NCBI GenBank assembly: GCA_038373885.1
Contig: JAWZYV010019925.1
Span: 1 to 64,000 of the forward strand
Origin: Cheiracanthium punctorium
Taxonomy: Eukaryota > Arthropoda > Arachnida > Araneae > Cheiracanthiidae
Length of the DNA: 64,000 bases
Direction: 5' to 3'
In this document: in pieces, positions 22,933 to 33,918 of the stretch
How the letters are laid out: each line of letters starts with the position of its first letter
Numbering within the stretch: position 1 is the stretch's first letter
Program-made: the position numbers and the translations under genes
The notes under the pieces: generated by a model
Database searches by the model: none
The model's input: only the letters and a program-made list of their open reading frames with translations
What the model was told of the DNA's origin: nothing

Positions 22933-23728
22933 TAGAGATGAGACGGGCTCAGCCCGAGCCCGAAAGCCCGAGCCCGAGCCCGAACCGGGCTCGGGCTCTG
23001 TAATTCACAACTGCGTTCGGGCTCGGGCTCGTGAAAAATTTCTTCTTTATTGAACATACTCCTTGAAACAGATTTTAAAAAGTCATTCATGAGGAATATA
23101 AAAGTACTTATAAAAAAATAGGGGCACCACGGCGCACCAGCGGATTCAGGGGAGGGGCTACGGGGCTTCAGCCTCCCCCCCAAAAAAGGGGTTGCTAAAG
23201 GGTAACATTCTGCTTCATTATGCACTTTGAATATGTTAAGTGATCTTTTTTAATCACTTAGCCCCTCCCAAAAGTTTTTACATTGGTTAAGACTAAAATT
23301 TTGCTTTATTGCATATTTTGTTTGGTTGAAATAAGCCTTTTTCAAACTTTAGCCCCTCCCAAAAGAGAATTTCTGGATCCGCCACTGTGCACGGGCGCCT
23401 AGAAGGTGCGTGAAGCTCTTTGGGTATTTCAGAACGGCGGCTTATATTACTTAGTTAGTCATGAGATCCGACATTATTTGATGAACATGGATATAAAGAA
23501 TTAAAAAGTGCATTGAGAGTTTGCAACTATATTTGTCTTTAATTTGCATAAACGGCAAAATTTATTGGATGCTATCAATGAAGTAATTGAATTTTTTTTT
23601 CTTTAGCTGAAATTTCGGGCTCGGGCTCCGGTTTAAATAATATTGCTCGGGCTCGGGCGGGCTCGGATTAAAAGTCCTCGGGCTCGGGCAGGCTTGGGCT
23701 TCAAAAAATAAGCCCGAACTCATCTCTA
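22933..23728. mobile_element. hAT MITE with GGGCTC repeats, copy 2
   Basis: Ends TAGAGATGAG/CTCATCTCTA and a perfect 8-bp target duplication ATAACTTC (22,925-22,932 and 23,729-23,736). Same family as 7272-7803, longer because another MITE is inserted at 23,135-23,387. It lies inside the gypsy leader, so it is younger than that element. Confidence 0.92.
23135..23387. mobile_element. Small MITE nested in hAT MITE copy 2
   Basis: Ends CACCAGCGGATTCAG and CTGGATCCGCCACTG are imperfect inverted repeats of the CAGTGGCGGATCCAG type common among arthropod hAT MITEs. Subterminal GCCCCTCCC/GGGAGGGGC also pair. The uninterrupted copy (7272-7803) lacks this segment. The target duplication is imperfect. 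Confidence 0.7.
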
Positions 23729-23749
23729 ATAACTTCTCCACTTCCTAGG

Positions 23750-23773
23750 TTCTGATCCTATCGCTGCTGCGCC
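23750..23773 (-). other. Primer-binding site, tRNA-Ser type
   Basis: Sense TGGCGCAG directly abuts the 5' LTR, followed by CAGCGATAGGATC. This resembles the tRNA-Ser primer sites of the 17.6/297 group (TGGCGCAGTCGGTAGGAT) with a small rearrangement in the middle. Confidence 0.6.
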
Positions 23774-24105
23774 AGTACGGGTTTTTTTAGCTTCCTTTCA
23801 ACAAAAGGCAAAGCAACTTATGGGACTTACATAAAAACCTTTATTACTCTAACATAAATCATACAATTCCAACGCCAGTTTTATCAGGCGTCTAAAACAA
23901 AAACAGTCCAACAAAATTTTATATAAAACTAAATTAAATCTTTAGAATCCTCGCACCTCTCATTATTGTAACGTGCCCTCATTCTCGAGTACATATTTTA
24001 TACTTCAGCTCGAGTCAAATTTCTCGGTTTTATTACCATGGAGTTTGGTGCGTTTGTTAATTCATCATCACATAATACGTTGATAATGTCGACGGAACTT
24101 TACTA
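23774..24105 (-). repeat. 5' LTR of gypsy element
   Basis: 332 bp, nearly identical to 19,585-19,915; start and end agree with the 4-bp flanking duplication. Confidence 0.9.
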
Positions 24106-24109
24106 ACAC

Positions 24110-24667
24110 GAAAGCACATTTTATACAGGGTGTCTGAAAAAGACGGTTGATGTGTCATTTTTCCCTATTAGAGTCCTCACTGACTAGCAGAACAATACCA
24201 GTCACTGGGTTCAAGTAGATTATAATTTAACCTAAAAATTGGATGGGTTTCATAGTCACTATTATAATTAATTTTTAAATAGAAAGGAAAGATTTGGCTC
24301 GATTTTTCAGTTTAAAAACTGGCCTGGATGACTCATTTGGTTTACCCGATTACATTAAAGATTCAATGCGTCGTTTTCTAGATCATTTCCTCTAGCATAC
24401 TGTGACGCCGTCCGAATAAATAGTACTTACAAGAAACATGTGTGATGCTAGTTTTTCTTTACCCCTCAATACTTTAATCTCTCCTATAACCTTTGATCTG
24501 AACGGTCTCTTAAAGTCTCAGGTTAAAGTTATAGTTTTGATAAGATGCAGTTCTGACATTATAGAACGAATAAATTCATGAGTGTCGAGGGCTCTCCAGA
24601 TTTAAACACCATAGTGACATGAGGAATCTCATAACTTTCGAATACTAACTACAAACATCCCATGTGA
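24110..24667. other. No gene; possible mariner-type end
   Basis: ACAGGGTGTCTGAAAAAGAC at about 24,126 resembles the CAGGGTGTCC end of arthropod mariner-like elements (compare 51,128). The rest is unassigned. Confidence 0.4.
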
Positions 24668-24850
24668 ACACCCAACCCAGAGCCTAGATGGGCAGCTCAA
24701 GAGAAAAGAGATAGGCTTCAGAGAGATAAGTTCGGAGGCGACTTTTCCTCTGGTGGTAGGCCTGTGAAGCCAGACTTCTACCCACCATCTACACGTTTTA
24801 AAATCCAACTCTACTTATTGTACGTGTTTCAATTATGTGCTATTAAGTAA
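24668..24850 (+). CDS. Possible terminal exon, unknown protein
   Basis: Open from 24,668 with a plausible acceptor (CACCCAACCCAG) just before AGCCTAGATGG. The first 40 codons are unlike random AT-rich DNA (RWAAQEKRDRLQRDKFGGDF, then GGRPVKPDFYPPSTRF), after which the frame turns hydrophobic and AT-rich and stops at 24,850. AATAAA follows at about 24,918. The charged stretch with a following GG-x-P-V-K/R-P weakly recalls the end of the 14.9-kb frame. No family was identified, and it may be part of an unrecognised repeat. Confidence 0.3.
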   Translation, partial: TPNPEPRWAAQEKRDRLQRDKFGGDFSSGGRPVKPDFYPPSTRFKIQLYLLYVFQLCAIK

Positions 24851-24859
24851 ATATCGTTT

Positions 24860-26550
24860 TATGAGAAAAAGGTTCGTTTCGTTATTTATGACGGTATAAT
24901 ACCTGTCGATTCCAGGTGTAAATAAAATCCTGTCTGAGTAAAATAGTTGCAGATATTTAATGTTGGATGATTTCCAGTAGTGAATTTTGTTGCTGTCTAA
25001 TGACCATTAACGTACATTAGCATCAGTTTAAAATTAATTTTATTTTTAGAAATCCCTTTAGTATTTGGCGACAACTGCTAAAATTTTTAACTTGTGATAT
25101 TTTGAAAACTGTTCCTCTTTGAGAGGCTGGATTTTTTTTTTTTTTTTAATCATTATCACTTACCTTAAATGACACCAACATTTTCCTATACTCTCAGAAA
25201 AATTTGTTTTTATACACTAATTTATCCCTTCTTTTTTCAATGAATAATTTCCGCACTCCTTGGAAACATAATATTTCCTCGAATTCTTTCCGAAAAGCTG
25301 AAGAAGAAAAATATTTCAAATTGATTCAAGACGTTTCTTCAATTGACAGGAGAAAAAGGAAACTGATATTAGTCAATTAACGGAAATATTCACTGGAAAC
25401 GGAAATAGCACTGATTGCTGCAAAATTTTCGTGAAATGAAGAAATTTTTGGGAGTGTAAATATGAGTGATAAAAAATGGGGGAGAGTAAAAATTAAATTT
25501 TGTATTTTATTATGTATACATTCACTTGTAAAAAGTTACATTTGAAAGTTACTATAAGTGTGACAAACTCTTCTAATTTAAAATATGTTTCGATCAATTA
25601 TGATTTAAGAGATAATCGCTGTAACATCTATTTTGTATCATCCGGTATAATAAATACTCCAACCACCTTGAAAATAATTGTCTAATAACTATACCTTAGA
25701 ACTGAAAATTTATCGTTGAACTTCAATAGACATCTGTAATATTATTAATTCTAAAATCTTTTCAGAAATCCCATGATTTTTACCTGGCACTTGTTTGTAA
25801 TGCTCGGTCTAAAGCAATTATTCCTTAGGCCCCACACACGTAGTCTTTCAACCATACGCATGCATGAAACGATTGTTTATCGTTCGATTCAATTTAAAAA
25901 TTTGACTCTTAATTACAAAACTAGAAATAAAATTTTTCCAATTTTAAATTATTTTTGTATGTATTGATTTTACATGCAAATATTCACCCAATATAAAGCA
26001 CCTTTAAAAATATAAATTGAGATTCGTAAAGACTTGTATTATTGAAACATACTATATACGGAAAAATACTTAATTTTCAGTGTTATTTAAGATTAATAAA
26101 CTGAACCGATTTTTAAAACGTTTTACATTCAAAATAAAATGTAAAAAATAACATGTTTACAACTCTTACTATCAAAAGTTTACTTCTATCAATTTACATA
26201 AGTGATAATAAAAAATTAACCAATCAAGCACCTACACTACATTCATTATATTGACACAACATGTGTAAATGTGGAACACGTGAAAAGTTATAGTCTTATC
26301 ACCTTAATGGCATACTTCTGCTCATAAAAATGGAACGAATTGAATATATTATTGAAACAGATCACATTACAAAAACAAATTTAGTAGTTTGCTAATTGCA
26401 GAAACTCATCAAAATCGTGTATCTACATTTTTCGCGATCCCAACATTTCACTATGCAAGACATTTGGCGTCCACAATCCACATGAAACTGTTATAGCTGT
26501 CAGCAAGGCCTTAGTACGAAATGAACTTCTTCCAAGATTAAAAAGTTAAC
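24860..26550. other. No gene; old repeat relatives
   Basis: 25,050-25,110 and 25,487-25,560 are diverged relatives of 6170-6260 and 6330-6413. Otherwise very AT-rich with nothing recognised. Confidence 0.5.
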
Positions 26551-26552
26551 TA

Positions 26553-27417
26553 CAGTAGAACCTCGATTATCCGAAACTCTCCGTTAACCGAAGTCGGTTT
26601 CTTCACTTTTTTTTTTCCCCATCAGAAAATTACTTTTTGAAGGAGATTCTGAATCTGGCGCAGTTCCCATAATTGAGTTTTGGGAAAACTGACAATATCA
26701 AAGACTGCATGCATTTATATGATCAGTGACGTGTGGGAATCTATGCCGCAATCGACACTAAAACGAAGTTGGCGAAAACTTTTGGCGAATTTTTCAACTG
26801 GCGCAGATGAAAATGCTACATACATTGTAAAATGGGATAGTGTTACCGAGATAAAGATAGTGTTACCGAGTTTTGAAGCCTTTTTAGCACAATGAATGGT
26901 TTTGAAAATTGTGGGGATAGAGAAATCACGATTGAATTGTGACGTGGAAGATGTAGGCTTCCAATTGCTCAATGATGAGGAATTAATAGCAGAAATCCGA
27001 AAATCTCCAAAAGATGATGATGATGTAGATGAGAATGATCCTAGAATAAATAAGATAAGTAATAATGATGCTTTTAAGTGTTTTTCAAAAGGCCTTCTTT
27101 GGTTGGAACAACAGGAGCAGTGCGATTCCTCTGAATCATGCTTTTAAGAAAACTTCGGGATAGAGCTGCACGGCAAAGGATGGCCAATTTACGCCAGATG
27201 AAGCTTCCATTTAAACCATTGTAAGTTTTTGTTTCAGAAATAAATTTATTTTTATTTTTTATTATTTTTATTTATTTTAATTTATTTAACAGTTGAAATA
27301 GTCATAATAACAGTTCAATGACGATACTACATATTAGATGATTTTCGATTGTCCGAAAATTTCGATTATCCGAAGTAGGTTCGGTCCCAATTACTTCGGA
27401 TAATTGAAGTTCTACTG
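26553..27417 (+). mobile_element. Tigger/pogo-type element, internally deleted (865 bp)
   Basis: Ends CAGTAGAACCTCGATTATCC and its inverse (GGATAATTGAAGTTCTACTG) between TA dinucleotides (26,551-26,552 and 27,418-27,419). A C-terminal piece of the element's own transposase remains inside. Confidence 0.88.
26680..27147 (+). pseudogene. Tigger/jerky-like transposase, C-terminal fragment
   Basis: One frame with a TGA at 26,893-26,895. It starts in the region after the DDE core (ACIYMISDVWESMPQSTLKR) and continues DVEDVGFQLLNDEELIAEI to AFKCFSKGLLWLEQQEQCD, the usual tail of Tigger and jerky-like proteins. The CENP-B type DNA-binding domains and all three catalytic acidic residues lie in the deleted part. 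A 21-bp tandem duplication (around 26,832-26,872) repeats a few codons. It is a deletion derivative that could move only with help from another copy. Confidence 0.8.
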
Positions 27418-28081
27418 TATATCAATTCTGCGAGACTCGTTCAACCATTCTAGAATGCAAAGACAAAATTAGGGAATTTAGAGTAGGTGCACCAGTAATA
27501 ACACTTTTCCAGATAACTTATAATAATCCTATGTCATAACTGTTATCAAATGATGTTGTCTAGTACCAATTTATATATTTCTCTTCAATTTCATGCAATT
27601 TTTTTTTTACCTCTAGAGAGCTCTAGGAATGAGAAATTGAGATTTTAAACTATGCTTGAAAAAATGATTAAGCCAGCTACTGAGAATCAAGAAATCAAAT
27701 TAGTTCATTATCAAATTGTTTATTTAAAGCATTTTTTTAGAAATTAATATAAACTAAATTTTATCAGATAATAGTACATGAAATATGTGTAGTTTTTTGA
27801 ATGAATAAATTTATTTGAGATGCTGTGTCAATTGCTGGGTTTAAAAAATTTCATTTCACTAGTATTTGACACTTGTGTTAGTTATTTGTGCTTCAGTCAA
27901 CTTCATGATAATTGCATAAAATTTCTAGGGAATGCAGTATTCAGAAGGTTGTACCTTTAGATAATATTTGAATATACAAGGTTTCTCGAAAGGTGGTAAC
28001 ACGGTTTAATTCTTAGAGTTCAGTGGGCAACGCAACCTGATAAAAAATATTCAAAATAAAGTAGGAAAAAAGACTAGGTTA

Positions 28082-28459
28082 GGCCAGTAACCGACACTTT
28101 ACGAGACAGGGGCGTAGCCAGCAATTTTTCATGGGGGAGGTTACGACTACTGCAACTCACATATATGCATACATGTGTGTGATAAGGGAGTGAAGAATAT
28201 ACGTTTTGTATGGCACAAAAATTCCTCATGGGGGGGTTATGACCCCCCTAACCCCCCCCCCCTTGGCTACGCCCCTGTTACGAGATATATTATAAACTTT
28301 TATTTCAGAACTTTTAACAAATCGCACCAATTTCGACTTTTCGAAGTTTATTTTTTTTTTTTTTTTGTCAACTTTTTTTTTAAATCTCCAACTGCTCAAG
28401 GTATAAAAAAAAAAATTTAAACTCAGTGCTCAAAATATTCTAATTTTCGGTCACTGGCC
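28082..28459. mobile_element. TA-target MITE hosting a hAT MITE
   Basis: Ends GGCCAGTAACCGACA and TCGGTCACTGGCC are inverted, each next to TA. The CAGGGGCGTAGCC MITE (28,107-28,277) lies inside, just after the left end. Confidence 0.6.
28107..28277. mobile_element. hAT MITE, CAGGGGCGTAGCCA family
   Basis: Ends CAGGGGCGTAGCCA/TGGCTACGCCCCTG, perfect 8-bp target duplication TTACGAGA on both sides, 171 bp. The sister copy is at 34,245-34,404. Confidence 0.92.
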
Positions 28460-28552
28460 TAATGCTGAAATTTTAAGAAGTTCATTATCAACCTGTTCCC
28501 ATTTAAAGCATATTTCGTTTTTGAATTTAAATTGTATCTGGTAATTAGTGGA

Positions 28553-28690
28553 TAGGGATGGACGCGAGACGAAAAATAGGCGTCTCGCATAACAGCTGAA
28601 AAGCTTTGTCTCGTCTCGCAAAAATCCCCATATCATAATGTTAAAAATGTTTGTCTCGTCTCGCAAAATGCCGTCTCGCGTCCATCCCTA
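28553..28690. mobile_element. Short hAT MITE (138 bp)
   Basis: Ends TAGGGATGGACGCGAGACG and CGTCTCGCGTCCATCCCTA are perfect inverted repeats; internal GTCTCG units repeat. Flanks TTAGTGGA and TCAGCGGA agree at six of eight positions, a decayed 8-bp duplication. Confidence 0.8.
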
Positions 28691-28699
28691 TCAGCGGAA

Positions 28700-29390
28700 G
28701 TACCCGTCGTTGCCAAGTTACCATGTAATGCAGATTTCCAAAATGCCTGAATTTTCGTCAGAATTGTAGGAGCAAAAATAGAATAGCATTGGCAAAAGTA
28801 TAAAAAGAAACATTATAATTTCTATGTATTGTTGAAAGATACAGATTAGAGTGTAACTAAGTGCTGTGTGAAATTGTCAATAATTTTGAAACTAAAATGC
28901 TTTCTTTAACATATTATTTTAGTGCAGAAAGCTTTTAACGTCAAGAAGGCATTCCTCATTTATAACTCGAATTTGTTTTTATTCACTAAAGGTATTTAAA
29001 AATAGTGACTCCAGAAAACTTTGCACAAATTAATAAAAATGTAAAAATGCAAATAAAATCGACGGAATTTTTTAAAACGAAGCTATCCAATATAGTATTC
29101 ACTCGAGACGCCTAAAGTGATTCCATAAAAAAAATGCAATTTTTTTCAAAGTTTTACAATTTATTCAAATTTTAAACAAATCCGATATGTATTGTTTTTC
29201 AAAAATAAATGGGAACGATCAGGTCTTGGACAAAACGGACAGGAAAAATCGAAGAGCGAGGCGGAAGTAACATGACTTGTGGCAGAAAATAAAAAGTTTC
29301 GTGCCAATTCACATATGAAATGACAAATGAGCACGAATACAGTTACAAATTCTTATTGAGTAGGCGATATTTTGGGTCATGCCATCGGCC
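28700..29390. other. No gene recognised
   Basis: AT-rich sequence. The part from about 29,220 may be the 3' region of the Helitron relic that follows. Confidence 0.45.
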
Positions 29391-29404
29391 ACTGAACGTA
29401 CAGG

Positions 29405-29527
29405 CTAATCCTTGTGAATGATCTTTACTGCCATGGCATCTTTCGATCCAACCCTTGATAGAGCGACGTACAACATTCCATAAAAAAGTACGGGTTCAAG
29501 AAGGTAAACGCCAACAATTTGGAGTGA
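29405..29527 (-). pseudogene. Helitron/PIF1-like helicase, C-terminal relic
   Basis: The minus frame ending at TAG 29,405-29,407 reads SLQIVGVYLLEPVLFYGMLY and then VALSRVGSKDAMAVKIIHKD. This is helicase motif VI with the GQLYVALSR signature of the PIF1-type helicase carried by Helitron Rep/Hel proteins; the usual H-G-Q is Y-G-M here. Upstream (29,528 on) the frame is lost, and no Helitron ends (TC start, CTRR end with hairpin) were located. A cellular PIF1 fragment is less likely given the surroundings. Confidence 0.7.
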
Positions 29528-30492
29528 AAGAGAAAAACTAATCCTCTAAATGGCGTGCGCACGCTCCCTCTTTATTTACATTTTCTCGAGCTGCCCTCGA
29601 TGGGAAAGATCCAATATCAGATAGAAAACTGACAAATTATTACAATAAGATGAAGCGGCAAATTAAAGAAAAAGTTTATAACTTCCAACAGTGTGGCTAA
29701 TAAACCACAAAGTATTTCTGTGGAGAAAAATATGAAAAGAAAAATCTGAAACATTTTCATATTTTAAATACTCACTAATGTGTTACCTATTAAAAGTGTA
29801 CCTTAATCCATGAGCTGTCCCTATTCCCCTTCCTTATTTCATTAAGTTGTTAAGTGTATCATTATTCATGAGCGTGCCGTATTTTTCTTCCTTGTTCCAT
29901 AAAACACTTCTATTGAATCGAAATCTATCTTATTAAAGTCGCCTACTAAAACTGTTTAACAATCTTCTCCAAGCATATTTTAACAATACTTCACCTTTAT
30001 AACTACTGTTTTGAATGCGCATCATAATCACGAGTGTGCCGTGTTTCTCTTTCTTGTGTCGTAAAACACTTTCCAAAGTTGAAATCTATATTAAAATCTC
30101 TTACCAAAACTGTTTAACAATCTTCGTCAGGCATATTCTAACTATAAAAATCCTCCTTCACTCAGAAAGGAGGCTTTCTAGTTTGGAAGACACCAAAAAT
30201 CAGGAAACCATGAAGAGGTAGGTCTAAATTATTGGCCTTTACGATAATCGAGCAAACCTCAATTCCGTGTATATTATTAAAAAAAATTACTCTTGTACAC
30301 ACATTTAAAAATGTCAACCTAAATCAGCTGGGATGGATTTATAACTAAGGCAAATTTGTCCAGATTTCAAACCCTTCGGAGCTAATTTATCACTATATTT
30401 TAAGTGTTGCATAGTCCTACTGCTACGCCTATCCAGTCAAGCTAATTTTTCAAAGCAGAAAGAATTAAGGACATTGAAAATAATTTACTTAC

Positions 30493-30633
30493 ATTTCAAT
30501 TCCACGGTGATATTCCCAACATTCGGTGTGCACAACTGCTTTAAAAAACGGGCGGATATCCTCTTTGTAGTACGGCCCGACCAGAACACATGGTTGAGAG
30601 GATGGAACATCATCTGAATAACATCTACCAGCA
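30493..30633 (-). CDS. Candidate internal exon of an unidentified gene
   Basis: 141 bp open in one frame between an acceptor (TTGTAAG) and a strong donor (GAAAT|GTAAGT), entering with one base of a codon and leaving with two. The peptide includes RCYSDDVPSSQPCVLVGPYY and KEDIRPFFKAVVHTECWEYH. It is rich in Cys, Trp, Pro and His, unlike random translation of AT-rich DNA, and is GC-richer than its flanks. No family is recognised, and the H-T-E-C part could be a metal-binding edge. It may belong to a minus-strand host gene whose promoter lies toward 32.4 kb, or to an unrecognised transposon. Confidence 0.45.
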
Positions 30634-30639
30634 CTTACA

Positions 30640-32360
30640 ATTATAATTAAATCCATTGAGTGCAATGAAAGAATATATCATTAAATTTTGCACTTTCTAA
30701 ATACGGTAAATTAATTCGCTAAGATGTTAATATTCCCCGCGCTTTACTTAAAAGCTTTTCAAATATTAAAGTGAGCTATGAGTAAAAATTGTTTTTTGCG
30801 CTAATGTGTTCCAAAGATACATTACTCAACACAATAAAATATATTGAGAAGCTTGATACTTTGAGTGTTTGTTATGCATAACAGACAATTAGAAATTTCA
30901 GACCTAAAACCTTCAAAATTGATAATTTTAATCCTTTCAGTTTTTCCCTCCCCACTCTTTAATGAGGAATTATACTTCCCTACATCATATTACATACAGC
31001 TACATATTTGTAGCAGGCTCTCAACACTATTACTACATTATATGCTTGAGCTGCAGATCTTTTTCTGCTTAACGCGGTTCATTTCCATATTCATTGAATA
31101 ATAAAAAAAGATAAAACGAGGGCATTTTCAAAAAATAATGTAAAGAATGTTAAAAGGCCGATTTACTTTCATTAAAATACCCATACAGAGAATGCTGGAT
31201 GTTCGTAATCCCCTGAGAATTACAAGTACTTCTTATAAACTCATTGATCGACCAAAAGTTTAAACTTCTGCTATGAAATAAAGGATTAAAAAAAAAAAAT
31301 ATCTAAGTAGTATCCAAGGGCATTTTGGCTGAAAAGCTCTCTCGGTAAAGGACAAAATAAAAACAGAGTTCCATGAAGACCGAGAAGAATGTTCCAATAC
31401 AATCATTACAATTTTTTCTTTTTTAATATTATCCAATACAATAACTTAAAATTTCAAAAAGATACATAAATATTACCTTCTATCTTCCTACATAACCAAA
31501 TTTCATTCATATAGAACAAGAAAATCTAAATCGTCGAACATTTTGACTCAATATCTACCGAATTCCATTTACGCAGGCTCTACTCTGGAAGTTGAGAGGA
31601 CAGCACGATGCATACTTCCAATAGCCACGATTCGTGACGTCACAGAAAAGATGCAATCCAAAGATGCGTTTGATAATCTAATCTGCATTCTTGGAGGAAA
31701 AAGACCATGAGTTGACAAATGATGCTTTAAATTATGTTAGTAGACAAATGATGCTTTAAATTAAAAACAACTGAACCGTTTCCCTTCAAAAAAAGATGTA
31801 TTAAAAATGTGAAATACTTCCAGTTCCTTTGATATCATTCAGCATTTTGTTGAAATTAATTAATTGTGAGAGAGGAAAATTGACTAATGCTTATGTAATT
31901 TTTGTGATCGACATTGAACATCTCAGATACATGGTCAGTACTAAGTACTTTCATAGCAATACAGCTGCATAGTGAAGGGTTAATTTTGTGACTATCAAGA
32001 TTCACACGAATCCTAGATTTGATAAAGTTCCAAACTTTTTGATTTATCGTCCTTAAACGATCTGATTTTTTAAAAGTGGTCCTGCTTTTTATAAAATACG
32101 GAAAGACATTCTCTCGAAATTTCTAATAGTAAGACAATTTGGGACAATTTTTCAAAATTTCGAAATTTTTACAAATTAGGGTCGAACTCTGGATTCTTCT
32201 TATATTCAGAGAAAAATTTACTTTTGTGATCGTCTGCTGTCTGTGAGACGCGATAACAAGCAAACGTGACGTAACACGCTGTGTGGAACTATAGGTATAG
32301 GAATCTCTAGATTGAGCATAACGAGAGAAAACTTCTTGCCTCCAAACGGTAGCTATGATA
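30640..32360. other. No gene; direct repeat and CRE-like site
   Basis: A 22-bp direct repeat GACAAATGATGCTTTAAATTA starts at 31,714 and 31,743. A perfect CRE palindrome TGACGTCA is at 31,635-31,642. If the exon at 30.5 kb is real, this is probably its upstream intron. Confidence 0.45.
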
Positions 32361-32366
32361 GTGGCA

Positions 32367-32378
32367 TGCGCATGCGCA
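32367..32378. promoter_or_regulatory. NRF1-like palindrome TGCGCATGCGCA
   Basis: A perfect 12-bp match to the NRF1 consensus, common in metazoan housekeeping promoters. TGACGT-type half or full CRE sites lie at 32,267, 33,024, 33,038, 33,138 and 33,158. ATGATAGTGGCA occurs both at 32,354 and again at about 32,529, where it is followed by a donor-like GGGTGAGT. This is a possible promoter and first exon, unproven. Confidence 0.35.
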
Positions 32379-33645
32379 GAATGGCAATAACTTAAATTAT
32401 AATGGGTTTTTCAATCATTTTAGAACGATCTGCATTTAAAAAAGTACTCGTATCGAAATATTTTCCCTCGAACTTATTTATTTTTCTGAAGTATTGCAAC
32501 GAATGTTCTATTTTACATCGACGGCAGCCATGATAGTGGCAGAAATGGGGTGAGTTTTTGGCAACAAAAAGCACACGATTAGGAACATTGGATGAGCAAT
32601 CTAGGTATTCCTAAATCTATGCGTGGAACAGAGCATTTCATGAACTCGAGAAGATGGTTCTAATTGACAAGAAAACGGTTATCGTAATGTATATCAGTTA
32701 AAAAATTCGATTTTGAACACCGAAATACTAATTAAATTGAAGTTGTCGGGTGATTGTAATGAATGAATTATTAAACAAATCTTCTACATTGATTTCTCGA
32801 CGGGTTATCATGTTTTGAAGAGATTAAAGGTAATTAAAAATGAAGTTTTTAACATTCTGCCTTTGGATTTAATACAATACAAATTGCGTTCGTAAACTCA
32901 TCTACTTGTGCCACTAGTTTTTTTTTTTCAAAAGTTGACAAAGCTGTATCCGGTGTGAATAGTAGCCCTAGTTTCTTTTGAATTTAAGAACGACTTCAAT
33001 TTATTCAATAGAGCTGTTTCACCTACGTCATAATCACTACGTCACACTCTAGCAACCAACTTTTTTGGTCAAACATTGGTTCATTTGAGAATGGTCATTG
33101 GCAGAAAACGTGGCATTGTATCCCTAAATATCCGAAATGACGTAAAGAAAAATTCAGTGACGTCACGTGAAAATACTCTATGTAGTTCCCTGAGTGATGA
33201 GCTTGTTTACGAAAATGTCCTCGGAGCAACTGTACAACAAACAGTCGAAAACTGAATCAACTGACTCCTGTCACAGTTGATTTAGTTTTTCAACTACCTG
33301 CTCCCAGTTCACTTTAAAGACGATGATAAGCCAGATCTTGTCTAAAACTGACAGTTTAAGAACGCCTAAAATTAAAAGTAATTGACTGAGGGACACTAGG
33401 CGTTTACGAAGACCAGAAATACAACAGCAGAATTTCTGTAGAAGAATGCGTTATCAGTTGTCAATCAGATGATACATAAAACGTCACATTGAAATTTAGT
33501 AACTTTGTTGTTGTTGTTGTTTTATTTCGAACAATAATTTTCGGACGTGTATGCTTGGTTTCAAATATCCGCTTATAAATCCTTGTCGAGTAAGTTGGAC
33601 GATACAAGTTTTTACCACTATAGAGAAACGAAATTTAAAAAAAAC

Positions 33646-33750
33646 AGGGTATGAGCGGGAATGAAACCCACGACCGTACGCTTAGTGTCTGGCTCTGGCG
33701 TGGAGTAGGACAGACCCTAAAACTTCAAGCTACCGGGCTAACCCCACCCC
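33646..33750 (-). repeat. tRNA-derived SINE-like head (degenerate)
   Basis: The minus strand runs from GGGGTTAGCCCGGTAGCTTG, an A-box-like start, to a B-box-like GGGTTTCATTCCCGC, with complementary GGG/CCC ends. The spacing is too long for a tRNA gene. No tail or target duplication was established. Confidence 0.4.
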
Positions 33751-33768
33751 CCACCCCCAACTGTCTCA

Positions 33769-33906
33769 GGGCCTTGTTCACTAAACACTTGACGCGGAGA
33801 TTAATCCCAATTTGCACGTTAAAGTCATCGGTAAAATGTCTTATCCATGACTTCGATACGTCTGTTTGGATTAAATCGCGTGTCAACTGTTTGGTGAGTA
33901 AGGCCG
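33769..33906. mobile_element. Harbinger-like MITE
   Basis: Ends GGGCCTTGTTCACTAAACA and GTTTGGTGAGTAAGGCC are inverted. The left 30 bases resemble the left end of the large element at 40,856 (TTATTCACCAAACATTTGAT). The target duplication is unclear. Confidence 0.55.
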
Positions 33907-33918
33907 TTAGAAAAACCA

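Larger units (their letters stand above)
19585..24105 (-). mobile_element. Ty3/gypsy LTR retrotransposon, two LTRs, degenerate
   Basis: Sense is the minus strand. LTRs at 23,774-24,105 (5') and 19,585-19,915 (3') flank gag, protease, part of reverse transcriptase and RNase H. The LTRs start AGTAAAG and end GTACT, as in insect gypsy/17.6-type elements. ACAC (or AACA, by how the ends are read) is repeated at both outer edges (19,581-19,584 and 24,106-24,109), a 4-bp target duplication. The region normally coding the catalytic core of RT and all of integrase is missing, and a hAT MITE sits between primer site and gag. Confidence 0.9.
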
